Shown here: one piece after another, positions 48,311 to 62,158 of the stretch
Numbering within the stretch: the stretch's first letter is position 1
How the letters are laid out: each line of letters starts with the position of its first letter
From: Physella acuta
Taxonomy: Eukaryota; Mollusca; Gastropoda; Physidae
Assembly: GCF_028476545.1 (NCBI RefSeq)
Contig: NW_026732533.1
Coordinates: 178,501 to 242,500 of the forward strand
Direction: 5' to 3'
DNA length: 64,000 nt
Notes under the pieces: generated by a model
Told to the model about the DNA's origin: nothing
The model's database searches: none
Seen by the model: the letters and a program-made list of their open reading frames with translations, nothing else
Translations under genes and position numbers: made by a program

Positions 48311-49956
48311 TATTAAACCTTATTACTTTTTTTCGTAAAATAGTTTTTTTTAATAATGCTATTTTTAAAAAACTTAATAAATATACAATATTTTAAAAAT
48401 CTTTTTAAAATAATGGCGGCTACAAAGCTATCGATTCAGACTTTGCAGGTACATTTAGACGACTTGTTGGTGGGAAATTGGCCGTTTTCAGACTTAATTT
48501 AAAGAAAATTTGCAAAAATCTGTCGAACAACCAAACTTTTAACAAGAACAAGAATCTAATTCAAATAGAAAAAAAATGCTGAAATTACCTCTATTTTTGA
48601 CTGCAATAATCCGAAGAAAGAAAAACTAAATTAATAAATATCGTCCGCCAAAAAATTTTCCAATATGTCAAGTAAACCCGAAGGGAAGAGAGCGTCAACA
48701 AAATGCCGGTTGGAACGAGCCGTTAGTCTATTTTTAGACTCACGCGCGGCGGTGACGGAAGCCTGGGACAAAAAGCGAAACGGGAAGTCAGCGCCATTTC
48801 CAAAATGGTTGCCCTTAGAAATTACGAAGCCGTAATACACGCTAGTATTATTTAAAATTTAATCTGAGCTAATTGCGCATCTATTAAGGTCAGTGCGTTC
48901 TGCATCTTCTGCTGGTCAGGCTAGCGCTGGGGGGAAGAAGCTTTCTTCGGAGTAGTCATTTTAAAAATTTATTTTTAAATTTTAAGTATTTAACACACTC
49001 ACAAACCCACTCCAGGTTATCAGTATGGGCCAAACTCACAGTAGAATACTTTTTTTATAGAATCTAGGCCTATATAGAATCTAGATCTAGACTAACTAGA
49101 TTTAGGCCTATCTAAACGATTTAGATTTCTAGAATCTATAGATCTAGATCTCTATCTTGAAATATTTATTTTGTTCAAACTGCCTGATTTTTTTTAACTT
49201 CCCAGTTTTTCAGAGTTGGAACTTATGATTTGAACTTGTTTGAACTCAACTCTCACTTCAATGAACAAATTCTATGTCTAAATCCATTATAATATGTAGA
49301 TTTAATATTCTTACATACTTGTGCAGTAAACAATATTTAACAAAAAGAAAAATAATGTTGCACATAGAGCGTTAGTGCCGGTGGATGCCATTGCCATGTT
49401 CGTGGTTTCTGCTGTTTCCACGTATTGTTTAGAACATGCAACTTTTTAACTTTAAATTCTGAAGATCTTAGTCTAAAAATGAAAGAGACACTTTTTGCGG
49501 AAAGCGTTTCTAGTAACAAGCTTTTTACATCTATAGATTTACTATACAGATCTAGAATCTAGATCTTTGCTTTAAAAATTAGAAAATATTTTCTTTAAAT
49601 ATAAAAAAAAATATGAAGAGATGTAGATCTAGAGTTTACATATATATAAAGTATTAAGAAATGCGTGGGTCGATTATACTGGCTTATACAAAATAGATCT
49701 CTATAATATACGCCCTAGATCTAGATCATTTTAGTCTGTGGGGGGGGGGGGGGTCATAACCCCCATGGACCCCTCTGTAATTTTTTAATAGTCATATTTC
49801 CACTGTTACTTATTTAAATATATTTCTAAATCAGTATATTATAATTATACACGTTTAGATCAGTAATCTAAAAACTGACGCTAATAAGCTCACTCTGAGT
49901 TGGTTATCCCCCCCCCCCCTCCCACCTCACCACCAGAACGGGACAGGCCATAATTG
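48311..49956. other. Intergenic; one GC-richer patch at 48650-48850
   Basis: Mostly AT-rich. The patch at 48650-48850 has CpG-containing sequence (CACGCGCGGCGGTGACGG) and a small + frame of 56 codons (48665-48835, MSSKPEGKRASTKCRLERAV...), while the opposite strand is open too. Neither is recognised. A second ATG at 48413 (MAATKLSIQTLQ, then a GT) has no downstream partner. A G-run lies at 49740. Confidence 0.35.
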
Positions 49957-50455
49957 TGTTAGGTTAGGTTAGGTTTGCCTGTCGCCCCTCCTGGGACATA
50001 GGCCGCTGACAAGAACTTTCCAGGCGTCTCTGTCCTGGGCTAGTCTCTCCAACTGTCTCCAGATGTATTAAATCTTCTTGGGGGGTCATCCATAAATGAC
50101 GTCACACTCGTAGGGGGAAGGGGGGGGGGGTCCGTAATTTTGTGATGAGGGGGAGGGGGGGGGAAGGTTCAGTTGTTGCGACGTCACATTTTTGCATTAT
50201 AAAATAGCAATGTTAGAAAACGAATTTTAGACGTTATTTCGCGTTTTAGATAACCGTTTTAATACATTGTAATAGTTTAGACAAGATTTTGGAAAAAAAT
50301 CGATGTTTAAAAAAAAATTCAACTGTAATTTTGAGGGGGGTTGTAGGTTGAAGTGTGACGTCATTTTAGGGGGGGGGGGGTCTGGCTTTTTGTGACGACG
50401 TGTGACGGAGACCCCTTGCTGTCTTCTTCCAGGTCACGTCTCCAGGTCTTTCTTG
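49957..50455 (-). mobile_element. LINE 3' end interrupted by a MITE
   Basis: On the minus strand the right part (50455-50416) reads KTWRRDLEEDSK. After the inserted MITE the left part reads WRQLERLAQDRDAWKVLVSG and LCPRRGDRQT. It ends in AACCTAACCTAACC, a short tandem tail typical of some LINEs. It is the same kind of polyprotein C-terminus as at 47075 but a different family member. Confidence 0.8.
50082..50415 (+). mobile_element. GGGGTCATCCATAAATGACG MITE, nested in a LINE
   Basis: The left end is GGGGTCATCCATAAATGACG; the interior matches the copy at 32455 nearly word for word (AAACGAATTTTAGACGTTAT). The right terminus is partly deleted, ending GTGACGGAGACCCC. TGACGTCA occurs at 50097-50104 and 50356-50363. 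It splits the LINE tail at 49957-50455. Confidence 0.92.
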
Positions 50456-50564
50456 GTTAAAAAAATCTTTGTTGTAATTAGCACAAAACATACAATACAT
50501 ATATATTGCGGAGTGTAGGGGTGGGGGGTGGCTCCGACAAATTGTTCCTCCCGCGACCCGCCGT

Positions 50565-53500
50565 GTAAAATGCTAAAGACATTTGTCCCTCACATAGCCA
50601 TGTCATTTATACATCACGTGATCATATCAATTGTGCCTGGCGTGATCATGTCATTTGACTTTCATCTGATGTCATTTGCACCTGCTGTCATTTTGCCTTT
50701 GAGTGATCATGTCCTTTATCCTTTATGTGACATTGTCCTTTGTCCTTTATATGACCATGTCCTTTGTCCTTTATGTGAATATGTCTTTTATCCTTTATGT
50801 GATATTGTCCCTTGTTCTATGGCTATATGTGACATTGTCCTTTGTCCTATGGCTATATGTGACATTGTCCTTTGTCCTTTATGTGACTTTGTCCTATGGC
50901 TATATGTGACATTGTCCCTTGTCCTATGGCTATATGTGACATTGTCCTTTGTCCTATGGCTATATGTGACATTGTCCTTTGTCCTTTATGTGACTTTGTC
51001 CTATGGCTATATGTGACATTGTCCTTTTTGTGACTTTGTCCTATGGCTATATGTGACATTATCCATTGTCCTATGGCTATATGTGATATTGTCCTTTGTC
51101 CTTTATGTGACATTGTCCTATGGCTATATGTGACATTGTCCTTTGTCTTATGGCTATATGTGATATTGTCCTTTGTCCTTTATGTGACTTTGTCCTATGG
51201 CTATATGTGATATTGTCCTTTGTCCTTTATGTGATTTTATCCTATGGCTATATGTGACATTGTCCTTTGTCCTTTATGTGACATTGTCCTATGGCTATAT
51301 GTGATATTGTCCTTTGTCCTATGGCTATATGTGACATTATCCTTTGTCCTATGGCTATATGTGACATTATCCTTTGTCCTATGGCTATATGTGACATTAT
51401 CCTTTGTCCTATGGCTATATGTGACATTGTCCTTTGTCCTATGGCTATATGTGACATTATCCATTGTCCTATGGCTATATGTGACATTGTCCTTTTTGTG
51501 ACTTTGTCCTATGGCTATATGTGACATTATCCATTGTCCTATGGCTATATGTGACATTATCCATTGTCCTATGGCTATATGTGACATTATCCATTGTCCT
51601 ATGGCTATATGTGATATTGTCCTTTGTCCTTTATGTGACATTGTCCTATGGCTATATGTGACATTGTCCTTTGTCTTATGGCTATATGTGATATTGTCCT
51701 TTGTCCTTTATGTGACTTTGTCCTATGGCTATATGTGATATTGTCCTTTGTCCTTTATGTGACTTTGTCCTATGGCTATATGTGACATTGTTCTTTGTCC
51801 TTTATGTGACTTTGTCCTATGGCTATATGTGACATTGTCCTTTGTCCTATGGCTATATGTGACATTATCCTTTGTCCTATGGCTATATGTGACATTATCC
51901 TTTGTCCTTTATGTGACTTTGTCCTATGGCTATATGTGACATTATCCTTTGTCCTATGGCTATATGTGACATTATCCTTTGTCCTATGGCTATATGTGAC
52001 ATTGTCCTTTTTGTGACTTTGTCCTATGGCTATATGTGACATTGTCCTTTGTCCTATGGCTATATGTGACATTATCCATTGTCCTATGGCTATATGTGAC
52101 ATTGTCCTTTGTCCTTTATGTGACTTTGTCCTATGGCTATATGTGACATTGTCTTTTGTCCTTTATGTGACTTTGTCCTATGGCTATATGTGACATTGTC
52201 CTTTTGTCCTATGGCTAAATGTGACATTGTCCTTTGTCCTTTATGTGACTTTGTCCTATGGCTATATGTGACATTGTCACTTGTCCTATGGCTATATGTG
52301 ACATTGTCCTTTGTCCTATGGCTATATGTGACATTGTCCTTTGTCCTTTATGTGACATTGTCCTATGGCTATATGTGACATTGTCTTTTGTCCTTTATGT
52401 GACTTTGTCCTATGGCTATATGTGACATTGTCCTTTGTCCTATGGCTAAATGTGACATTGTCCTTTGTCCTTTATGTGACATTGTCCTATGGCTATATGT
52501 GACATTGTCTTTTGTCCTTTATGTGACTTTGTCCTATGGCTATATGTGACATTGTCCTTTGTCCTATGGCTATATGTGACATTGTCTTTTGTCCTTTATG
52601 TGACTTTGTCCTATGGCTATATGTGACATTGTCCTTTTGTCCTATGGCTAAATGTGACATTGTCCTTTGTCCTTTATGTGACTTTGTCCTATGGCTATAT
52701 GTGACATTGTCACTTGTCCTATGGCTATATGTGACATTGTCCTTTATCCTATGGCTATATGTGACATTGTCCTTTGTCCTTTATGTGACATTGTCCTATG
52801 GCTATATGTGACATTGTCCTTTGTCCTTTATGTGACTTTGTCCTATGGCTATATGTGACATTGTCCTTTGTCCTATGGCTAAATGTGACATTGTCCTTTG
52901 TCCTTTATGTGACATTGTCCTATGGCTATATGTGACATTGTCTTTTGTCCTTTATGTGACTTTGTCCTATGGCTATATGTGACATTGTCCTTTGTCCTAT
53001 GGCTAAATGTGACATTGTCCTTTGTCCTTTATGTGACATTGTCCTATGGCTATATGTGACATTGTCCTTTGTCCTATGGCTATATGTGACATTGTCTTTG
53101 TCCTATGGCTATATGTGACATTGTCCTTTGTCCTATGGCTATATGTGACATTGTCACTTGTCCTATGGCTATATGTGACATTGTCCTTTGTCCTATGGCT
53201 ATATGTGACATTGTCTTTGTCCTATGGCTATATGTGACATTGTCCTTTGTCCTATGGCTATATGTGACATTGTCACTTGTCCTGTGTGTGATCAAGTTTT
53301 TCGTAGCTCGAAGGACCACGTCATCGGTCTATTTTTAGAACGAGCCTGTGATCTCATCGCATGTATCAACCTAGTCAAGTCGTGTCTTTGTCCTGCCTTA
53401 ATGCCGGCGCTGTCCCTCCATTCGTGTGCAGACAGAAGTGTGAGGATCCATTGAGCAGGGCCAGATTTACGACGTGTGTGGCATGGGCTCTTTGGATCCT

Positions 53501-53600
53501 GGAGTCTAATGAAGGTGTAAGTTAACCTTTGCACCGCAAGAACCCTGGGTCGTCAGCACGGTAGACACCACGACCTGGTTAGAAACGACTTGAACTTTTT
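50565..53600 (+). repeat. Dispersed repeat expanded by an internal minisatellite
   Basis: The flanks (50565-50700 and 53282-53600) align by eye with 58545-59110. Shared left words are GATCATGTCATTTGACTTTCAT and TTTGTGCCT-like blocks; shared right words include TTGAGCAG, ACAGATTTACGAC, GGCATG and TTAACCTTT. The centre, 50700-53281, is a 2.6-kb minisatellite that the other copy lacks. Confidence 0.75.
50700..53281 (+). repeat. 2.6-kb composite minisatellite
   Basis: Two interleaved modules build the array: a 30-bp unit (ATGGCTATATGTGACATTGT then CCTTTGTCCT) and a 17-bp unit (TTATGTGACTTTGTCCT). Variants are ATTATCC/ATTGTCC, CACTTGTCC and GGCTAAATG. A block of about 280 bp is repeated with few changes around 52130-52400 and 52540-52810. 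Long frames on both strands encode only the repeat (LWLYVTLSFV and SHIAIGQ patterns). Confidence 0.95.
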
Positions 53601-53764
53601 TTTTAAAGAAAGAAATTTACCTCAAACTTTTAACAGGGGGTCAAGTCTGTATAATGTAGTTTAAGTTTGAAATATTTAACAAGGTTAGGGCTAGATAGTG
53701 GCGTAGCGTATCTAGGTTTTCGGGTTGGGGGTGGGGAGGGTGAGGAGTGTACAAAATGTGCAAT

Positions 53765-54488
<724 letters not shown>

Positions 54489-54668
54489 CAGTGTTTCTTC
54501 CAGACTTTTTTTCTCCGGGGAGGGGGGGAGGGGGGCACTCTAAATTTGGGGGGCGGGGGTGGGGGGACGGACACTTAAAAGTATATATTTTCTATATAAA
54601 TTCCATTTCGTACGGGGTGGGGGGTGGGGGGTAGCCCCCCTCCAAAGAGATGCCTGAAAGAAACACTG
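54489..54668 (+). mobile_element. MITE with CAGTGTTTCTTCCAG end
   Basis: The left end CAGTGTTTCTTCCAGACTTT and the right end GAAAGAAACACTG are inverted. AGCGAG flanks both sides (54483-54488 and 54669-54674). The interior is G-rich. It is the same family as 61616-61828 in the opposite orientation. Confidence 0.85.
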
Positions 54669-54699
54669 AGCGAGTCACTTTTTTTTTGTCACAATGTCA

Positions 54700-55330
54700 A
54701 CCCATTAACTTGTGTAATCTCCTGTTGACGTCATTAACTTGTATACATATCCTGTTGAGTCATTAACTTGTGTACATCTCCTGTTGACGCCATTAACTTG
54801 TGTACACCTCCTGTTGACCTCATTAACTTGTGTACATATCCTGTTGAGTCATTAACTTGTGTACATCTCCTGTTGGCGCCATTAACTTGTGTACACCTCC
54901 TGTTGACCTCATTAACTTGTGTACATATCCTGTTGACCTCATTAACTTGTGTACATCTCCTGTTGACGTCAATAACTTGTGTACACCTCCTGTTGACGTC
55001 ATTAACTTGTGTACATCTCCTGTTGACGTCATTAACTTGTGTACACCTCCTGTTGACGCCATTAACTTGTGTACATATACTGTTGACGCCATTATCTTGT
55101 GTACATCTCCTGTTGACGTCATTAACTTGTGTACATATCCTGTTGACCCCTCTAACTTGTGTACATATCCTGTTGACGCCATTAACTTGTGTACATATCC
55201 TGTTGACCTCATTAACTTGTGTACATATCCTGTTGACCTCATTAACTTGTGTACATATCCTGTTGACGCCATTAACTTGTGTAACCTCCTGTTGACGTCA
55301 TTAACTTGTGTACATCTCCTGTTGACGTCA
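54700..55330 (+). repeat. 30-bp minisatellite
   Basis: About 21 copies of ATTAACTTGTGTACATCTCC followed by TGTTGACGTC. Variable positions are CATCTCC/CACCTCC/CATATCC and GACGTC/GACGCC/GACCTC. The first copies are diverged. The open frames on both strands are repeat artefacts. Confidence 0.96.
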
Positions 55331-56233
<903 letters not shown>

Positions 56234-56301
56234 ACCCGGTATTCTATATGTTAGGGGTTCTTCGAGAAATAGATTTCTTATATCCCACTTCTGACACCAA
56301 A

Positions 56302-58142
56302 TGTTAGAAGCGGGGATTAAACCGAAGAGGTGATCTTATTCACTCATCCGTGCACCTTTGCGTGGTGACAAAGGGGTCTAATAAGACCTGAGCAAAACTA
56401 ATTAAAATCTAAACAACACCAATATTAAACTAAAAATAAAACATAGTAAACACACATAATATGCATTTATTTATCTTTGTTTGACGTCACAAAGGTTTAT
56501 ATGTCAAAAGCAAAGACACAATACGAATAAGACCTGGCCAGTCTTTCATATTCAAGAAAACATCACTTGAATTTCTAATACAAGTCAAAAAGACAAAAAT
56601 AATCAAACTTACATTTCAATGCAGAATTAGTCACCGTGGTAACTGACATTAATTCATAGAAAACACATATATAAGTGTGAATAGCAAATCTACATTTACA
56701 CAACTCAGAATTCACACATGTCATATCCTCTAGTCCTAACTTAAATACTTGTACTGCTTATGTAATCTCAGAATCACACTTGTCAAAGTTATTCATCCTA
56801 GTCCTAATTTCACTTGTACTGCTATGTAATCTCAAAATCAAAAACGTAAATGTCATCGTCTCTAGTTCTATCTTTACTACTTGCACTGTTATGTAATCCC
56901 AGGATCACACGGGTAAATGTTATCATCACTAATTCTGATTCCACTAATCAAACACGGTTAAAGTTCATCTATGAATACTCATCAGTACTCCCAAAAGTCT
57001 AGCTCGATACTCGAGCGGCAAGAAGTTTCCAGCCACTGAAATAAACATTGAGCCACTGGTACAAACATCAGGCCACAAAGATAATGGCCACTGGAACGAA
57101 GAACATATCTACACGGCAGGAAGATTTCCAGCCACTGGAATAAAACATCTGGCCACTGGTACAAACATCGGGCCACAAAGATAATGGCCACTGGAACGAA
57201 GAACATATCTACACGGCAGACGCTGGCCACTGGTACAACATTGGCCACATGTATAAACATAGGTCACATATGTAAATATCTGGAACGAAGCACATATGTA
57301 CAGCAACAAAACATCGGCTGGGACAATAATCCAGCCTTAGTGGCCAGCCCTAAAGGCTGCCACCATCCGAGGCCTAGACCATCGTGTCTAGCCTCAGCTA
57401 TGTGTGTAGGAGAGAGAGACCTCAACATAGTCGCCCTTCCTCATATATAGGTTAGTCTCACCCCCTTATCATCTCCCTAGAGCTATAGAACCCGAGTTGG
57501 GCCCCGTCCCATCTCTCGTCCCATCTCTCGACGTTCGAGATAACACCGGTCACTATGCACCCATGCGTTGCACATCCGATAACTGACCGCTATAGATCTT
57601 CACTTTGTCTCAGGGCTAACGATCGTGTCATACACCGCTCGAGCTAACGCACGACCACGCGGTACTCCCGCCGCGTTTCACACCTGACAACTGACCACAA
57701 CAGAGATCATGAGTAATGATTCTACCGGGACGTCCAGCGGCATGCCCGAACTCAACTTTAGACATAAATCACCGCGGGTGTCTTCCCAGCATTACGTGCC
57801 ACTCATGCACCTGCATAGAGCTCGCAGCCCTTAACGACCAGAGTGAGCCGATAACCTTTAATTAAATTTTAGATTCCCCCTGGCCTGCTCATCCCCAATA
57901 TCTTAGATTAACCCCTTGGGTTTCTGTAACTAGTCCTAGTCACCTTAGCCCCTTTAATAAGCACCCAAGTTACCATTTCACTTAAAAATAAACAATATAG
58001 TACAAGCCAACATGCTTACTTAAGAATCAACAATTTGGTACCAGCCAACATATAGAATGCCAAGGCAATGTATATAATCCTTATTTTTTTAGGTAAAGGT
58101 ATGAAATATCGGCCTTGTTATATAATTTTCATCGGCGTTACA
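56302..58142 (-). mobile_element. Fossil LTR of a Gypsy-like (Metaviridae) retroelement
   Basis: On the minus strand a putative LTR runs from TGTAACGCCGATG (58142) to CTTCTAACA (56302). It is followed at once by TTTGGTGTCAGAAGTGGGAT, which looks like a primer-binding site of the kind found in many Gypsy-type elements. About 70 bp of internal sequence follow and then the (TA)n tract; gag and pol are absent. It is therefore broken, a single LTR plus leader. A tandem duplication of about 95 bp (GGCCACTGGTACAAACATC words) lies inside at about 57020-57230. The outer boundary and family are tentative; age cannot be judged without the partner LTR. Confidence 0.5.
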
Positions 58143-58544
58143 TAAAAATGCCTAGGCTTTATATAGAATGTCAAGAACTGCTCAGGCAAAGTGTGAAAAG
58201 TATTGCAAAAGTCTTCAATAATCAACAGTCGAAAAAATGAAAGAAAAAATGCAAAATAAACATCAGGAAAGTTTTGAGAGAACAAATGAATCAGGAGTGC
58301 TATCACTAACTATTGGTTGCAATGTGGGAGGCGAGAATGGTATTTTTAATTGCACTTAATTATCTTTCTAACCCTAACACTCAGGCTGGTCCAAACCTTA
58401 ACCCTAACTCAAGATCCGCCTACTTTTATTGCTATGTAGTGTAGTGGTAGTATTTTGTGAGAATAGTTCATACTTCGTCGATTCAAGAACACACGTAATG
58501 ATTAAAGAAATAAAAGTTTATAAAACTTTTTAAAAATTTGACTG

Positions 58545-59110
58545 ACATAATGTCATTTGTCACTCACTTAGTCATGTCAATTATCCGTCACACAATCATG
58601 TCATTTAACTTTCATTTGTCATTTGTGCCTCGTATTGTTTTGTCCTTTTTGTGATCAAGTAATTTGTTAATTATGAGATCATTTTCTGAGTCCCTGACTT
58701 GATCATGTGTCATTCACGTGATCACCTCATTCGTCCCTCACGTGACCACGTCTCTGACATGATGAGATTATTTGTTTACAAAAGATGTGTCAACCTAACC
58801 TTGTGAAATCAAGTCAACGAACGCGCTGTATGTTTTAACCGAGTTATCAAGTAACTTATTACTTTGTCGTCAACTGGATATCCCGAATGTCTTGGTGCTA
58901 TGTCCTGTTTACTTGTGGAGACATTGTCTGGCTCCTTTGAGCAGTCGACAGATTTACGACATGGCATGAGCTGTTTGTGTCCCCGATTCTAATTAAGGTT
59001 TAATTTAACCTTTCAACTTGCGGACCTCAACAGCTCATCTAAAAGACCTGTTTATAAATGACTTGAAAGTTTTGAAACAAGTTGAACCAAATTTCCCCCT
59101 GGGTGACGTG
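58545..59110 (+). repeat. Dispersed repeat, unexpanded copy
   Basis: A string of degenerate 24-25 bp words (GTCATTTGTCNCTCACGTGATCATG-like) at 58553-58765 is followed by a tail (GAGCAGTCGACAGATTTACG, GGCATGAGCTGTTTGTG, TTTAACCTTTCAAC) that is also found after the big minisatellite at 53440-53530. It shows what that locus may have looked like before expansion. Confidence 0.7.
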
Positions 59111-59192
59111 TAATATGTAGACAAAATATCAGTTTTAAACGACTATGTCGGCTGGTTGGAAGGATCTGTCTACAGCACCTCTTAGTCATGTG

Positions 59193-59258
59193 TCAAGGTC
59201 ACAGAAACAAGTGAACTCTACCTCATCTGACCCATGCATCGCCTGTTTCTTAAAGGTA
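59193..59258 (+). mobile_element. Family B SINE tail fragment
   Basis: GGTCACAGAAACAAGTGAAC then TCTACCTCATCTGACCC matches the 3' part of the SINEs at 5926 and 62757. The head is missing. Confidence 0.6.
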
Positions 59259-59974
59259 GCTTTGCTCCCTGTTTTTCGAGCTTGGTAGCCAATACAAAGT
59301 AAAACTTCTACTTTTAGATATGATTTTACATAGCTAGGCACCTTTTAAAAATTATAAAGCCTATAGAAGCTCAAACATACCAGCATAAATTGATTAAAAT
59401 AATTGAATGGTCTGATCAGGAACAGGGCATTAACCCCCTCTCAATTATCCCCCCCCCCGACATAACCTTCCCCCCGGAGTAATTACCCCCCCTGCCAATT
59501 ATCCCCACCAAATAGGATATTACCCCCCTGTCATAGCCAGTGCTTGGGTTATGGTTAGGGTTATGGTTAGGGTTAGGGTTAAGGTACGGGTTAGTGTTAG
59601 GGTCAGGGTCAGCGTTAGGTTTAAACTAATAGCAACAACTAGTAACAACGTGGCGCCACCACAGTTTCAGTTCCCCAACGTCACAGTTGTCCCATGTCAC
59701 AGTTGTTAGTTGAACGTTCATTAGTTTGCATGTGTTGTGGTATTCTTTTCCTGTCCTTTGGTAAAATCCGACTGATTAGGCAAAAGACACGTAACATTTA
59801 TGTTTTAGCAATCTGTCTCCTGTTTGACATGTAACACAATCAAGAAAAGGAATAAATACAGCCATTATTCTTCAGCGTTGAAGCGTTGAATTCGTCTTCC
59901 AGCTCTGACATGGAATTTATGTCAAACTCCTCACACATGTCTGTGACTTCAAAGACTACCGTACAAAATTCTGA
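59259..59974. other. Intergenic with C-rich and GGGTTA-rich stretch
   Basis: From about 59440 to 59530 are C-runs separated by AATTA/ATAA words, then GGTTAGGGTTATGGTTAGGG-like sequence to about 59620. It resembles the stretch at 37045-37300 but is not a regular telomeric array. No gene is seen. Confidence 0.5.
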
Positions 59975-60290
59975 TTCAGTTTGAAAGGTATTCACTGGCC
60001 TAACAACATCTTCAATGATAGAATACTAGGAAAGATGGAGGCAGTTCCCGAAATAATTGAAGAAAAGATGATGCGCTGGATGGGGCACGTACTAAGAACG
60101 AATCCAGATGATAACAAAGGATTGTTGCTAAACTGGATGCCTCAAGGAGAAAGAAAGCAGGGAAGGCAGTGGTAGACGTGGAGGCGCACGGCGGGGCAGC
60201 AGCTGGCAGATGCAGGACTGTCCTGGGGAACTGCAAGGAAAATGACCGGAGACTGACTGACATAAGTGGAGGGAGCTTTCTGTGGCGGCG
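59975..60290 (+). mobile_element. LINE 3' end (reverse transcriptase C-terminus)
   Basis: The + frame reads NDRILGKMEAVPEIIEEKMM, RWMGHVLRTNPDD, GERKQGRQW, a stop, TWRRTAGQQLADAGLSWG, with further stops beyond. This is the C-terminal tail of a non-LTR retrotransposon polyprotein. It is truncated at 5' and inactive. Confidence 0.8.
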
Positions 60291-61332
60291 CTATGTCGCG
60301 GCATAGATATATAGATAATAGATTCTCTGTTTTACATAGAATATACTTGCACAAGCGTTTGCGCGTTTGCACCATATTGCACGTTCAAATTTAGATTCGT
60401 TTCGTTTATGATAACAAGATGCAGCGGTAGTTCTGCTTAGATCTGCTTAGATCTAGTCTAGTCTAGATCTACATTTGTTGAACAGAATAAAATAATTAGC
60501 AGTTTAATTTTCGATCGATAATAGTTATGAAGGGTAGGTCTAATTAAATGTTAGGGGTGTAGTCGTCATATATCCCTTATTGGTGTAGATCTAGGTCTAA
60601 TTAATTTAATTGTTAGGGATATAGATCTAGATCTAGTCACAATATATCCCTTCTTGGTGTAGGTCTAATTAAATGTTAGGGATATAGTCGTCATATATCT
60701 CTTATTTGTTTGTGGGTCTCTACATTGAAATCTTTTCGAGATCTAGATCTAGATCTAGAATAGATATTGTAGGAACAGACGAAGACGTGAATAGTCTCGA
60801 ACTTTTTGTATTTGATGTTATTAATATTTTCGGTTACTAAATTTATTTTTAAAAAAAACGTATTTCATTTAATAGTTTTAGAGACAACGTTTTGAGAACA
60901 AATTACTTTGATGTGAGGTTTTCAGAAGATTGATTGAGGTTCTGTACATTAGGGCGACGACTAAGATTTTAAACCATCTACATAAACAATTAAAAACTGC
61001 ATTTAGAGATCTATATTCCTTTAATTTGATACTAATTTTAAGTATCATAAAAAGATTTTTGAAAAACAAACGCGTTTGTTTTTAAATGGTCACGATGCTA
61101 TGACTGATACGGTGGGTTAGTTTTTAAGTAGTGTTGTTGCGACGCGATTGACCGCTCAGCATAAATTTGTCGTCTGCCTGAGATTTTCCAATGAAAGTTT
61201 ATGACTTTCAAAATAGGCGGGCTGAGTTCGCTGTCGTCTCAATTTGTATTTCAATGAATATATTTTTAGCCTGATGCTTTTTTAAAATTAATGAAATTAG
61301 CAACCTTACCTTAAGGTAATGGCCACACCATG
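60291..61332. other. Intergenic with a three-copy 60-bp repeat
   Basis: At about 60534-60712 GGTCTAATTAAATGTTAGGG and CATATATCCCTTATTGGTGT recur three times with a spacing of about 60 bp. AGATCTAGATC patches lie at 60440 and 60740. No gene is recognised. Confidence 0.6.
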
Positions 61333-62158
61333 ACCTTACCTTACCTTACCTTACCTTACCTTACCTTACCTTACCTTACCTTACCTTACCTTACCTTACC
61401 TTACCTTACCTTACCTTACCTTACCTTACCTTACCTTACCTTACCTTACCTTACCTTACCTTACCTTACCTTACCTTACCTTACCTTACCTTACCTTACC
61501 TTACCTTACCTTACCTTACCTTACCTTACCTTACCTTACCTTACCTTACCTTACCTTACCTTACCTTACCTTACCTTACCTTACCTTACCTTACCTTACC
61601 TTACCTTACCTTACCCAGAGTTTCTTCCAGGCATCTCTCCGGGGGGGGGGGGGGCAAAGCCCCCCCGAAAATTTTTTACCGCCCCCCCGAACGAAATGAA
61701 ATTTATATAATTTATATTGAAAATATATACTTTTAACAGTGTCCGCCCCCCCCCCGAAGAAAGTTTACCGCCCCCCCGAAGATTTCAAGTGCCCCCCCCC
61801 CGGAGAAAAAAGTCTGGAAGAAACACTGACCTTACCTTACCTTACCTTACCTTACCTTACCTTACCTTACCTTACCTTACCTTACCTTACCTTACCTTAC
61901 CTTACCTTACCTTACCTTACCTTACCTTACCTTACCTTACCTTACCTTACCTTACCTTACCTTACCTTACCTTACCTTACCTTACCTTACCTTACCTTAC
62001 CTTACCTTACCTTACCTTACCTTACCTTACCTTACCTTACCTTACCTTACCTTACCTTACCTTACCTTACCTTACCTTACCTTACCTTACCTTACCTTAC
62101 CTTACCTTACCTTACCTTACCTTACCTTACCTTACCTTACCTTACCTTACCTTACCTT
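61333..62158 (+). repeat. (CCTTA)n array split by a MITE
   Basis: Near-perfect pentamer repeats occupy 61333-61615 (about 57 copies) and 61829-62158 (about 66 copies). The element at 61616-61828 interrupts them. Proline/tyrosine/leucine frames are artefacts. The pentamer is not the animal telomere repeat. Confidence 0.97.
61616..61828 (-). mobile_element. MITE inserted in the (CCTTA)n array
   Basis: Ends CAGAGTTTCTTCCAGGCATC and GTCTGGAAGAAACACTG are inverted, as in the copy at 54489. Both flanks read ACCTTACC, which fits an 8-bp target duplication but is uninformative inside a pentamer array. The interior has C-runs and TATTGAAAATATATACTTTT, matching 54570-54605 in reverse. Confidence 0.88.

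Noticed and set aside
48413-48450. A first exon starting MAATKLSIQTLQ with a following GT
   Set aside because: No downstream exon in phase could be found and the stretch is short.
50528-53338. Long frames on both strands with LWLYVTLSFV or SHIAIGQ patterns
   Set aside because: Both strands are open only because of the minisatellite; no flanking start, splice or domain signal.
59530-59620. Interstitial telomere from GGTTAGGGTTA-like words
   Set aside because: Words are irregular and mixed with GGTTATG and GGGTCAGG; similar scraps appear at 37045 and 44335, which fits an old repeat better.
61333-62158. Telomere or subtelomere
   Set aside because: The pentamer is not TTAGGG and ordinary repeats lie on both sides.
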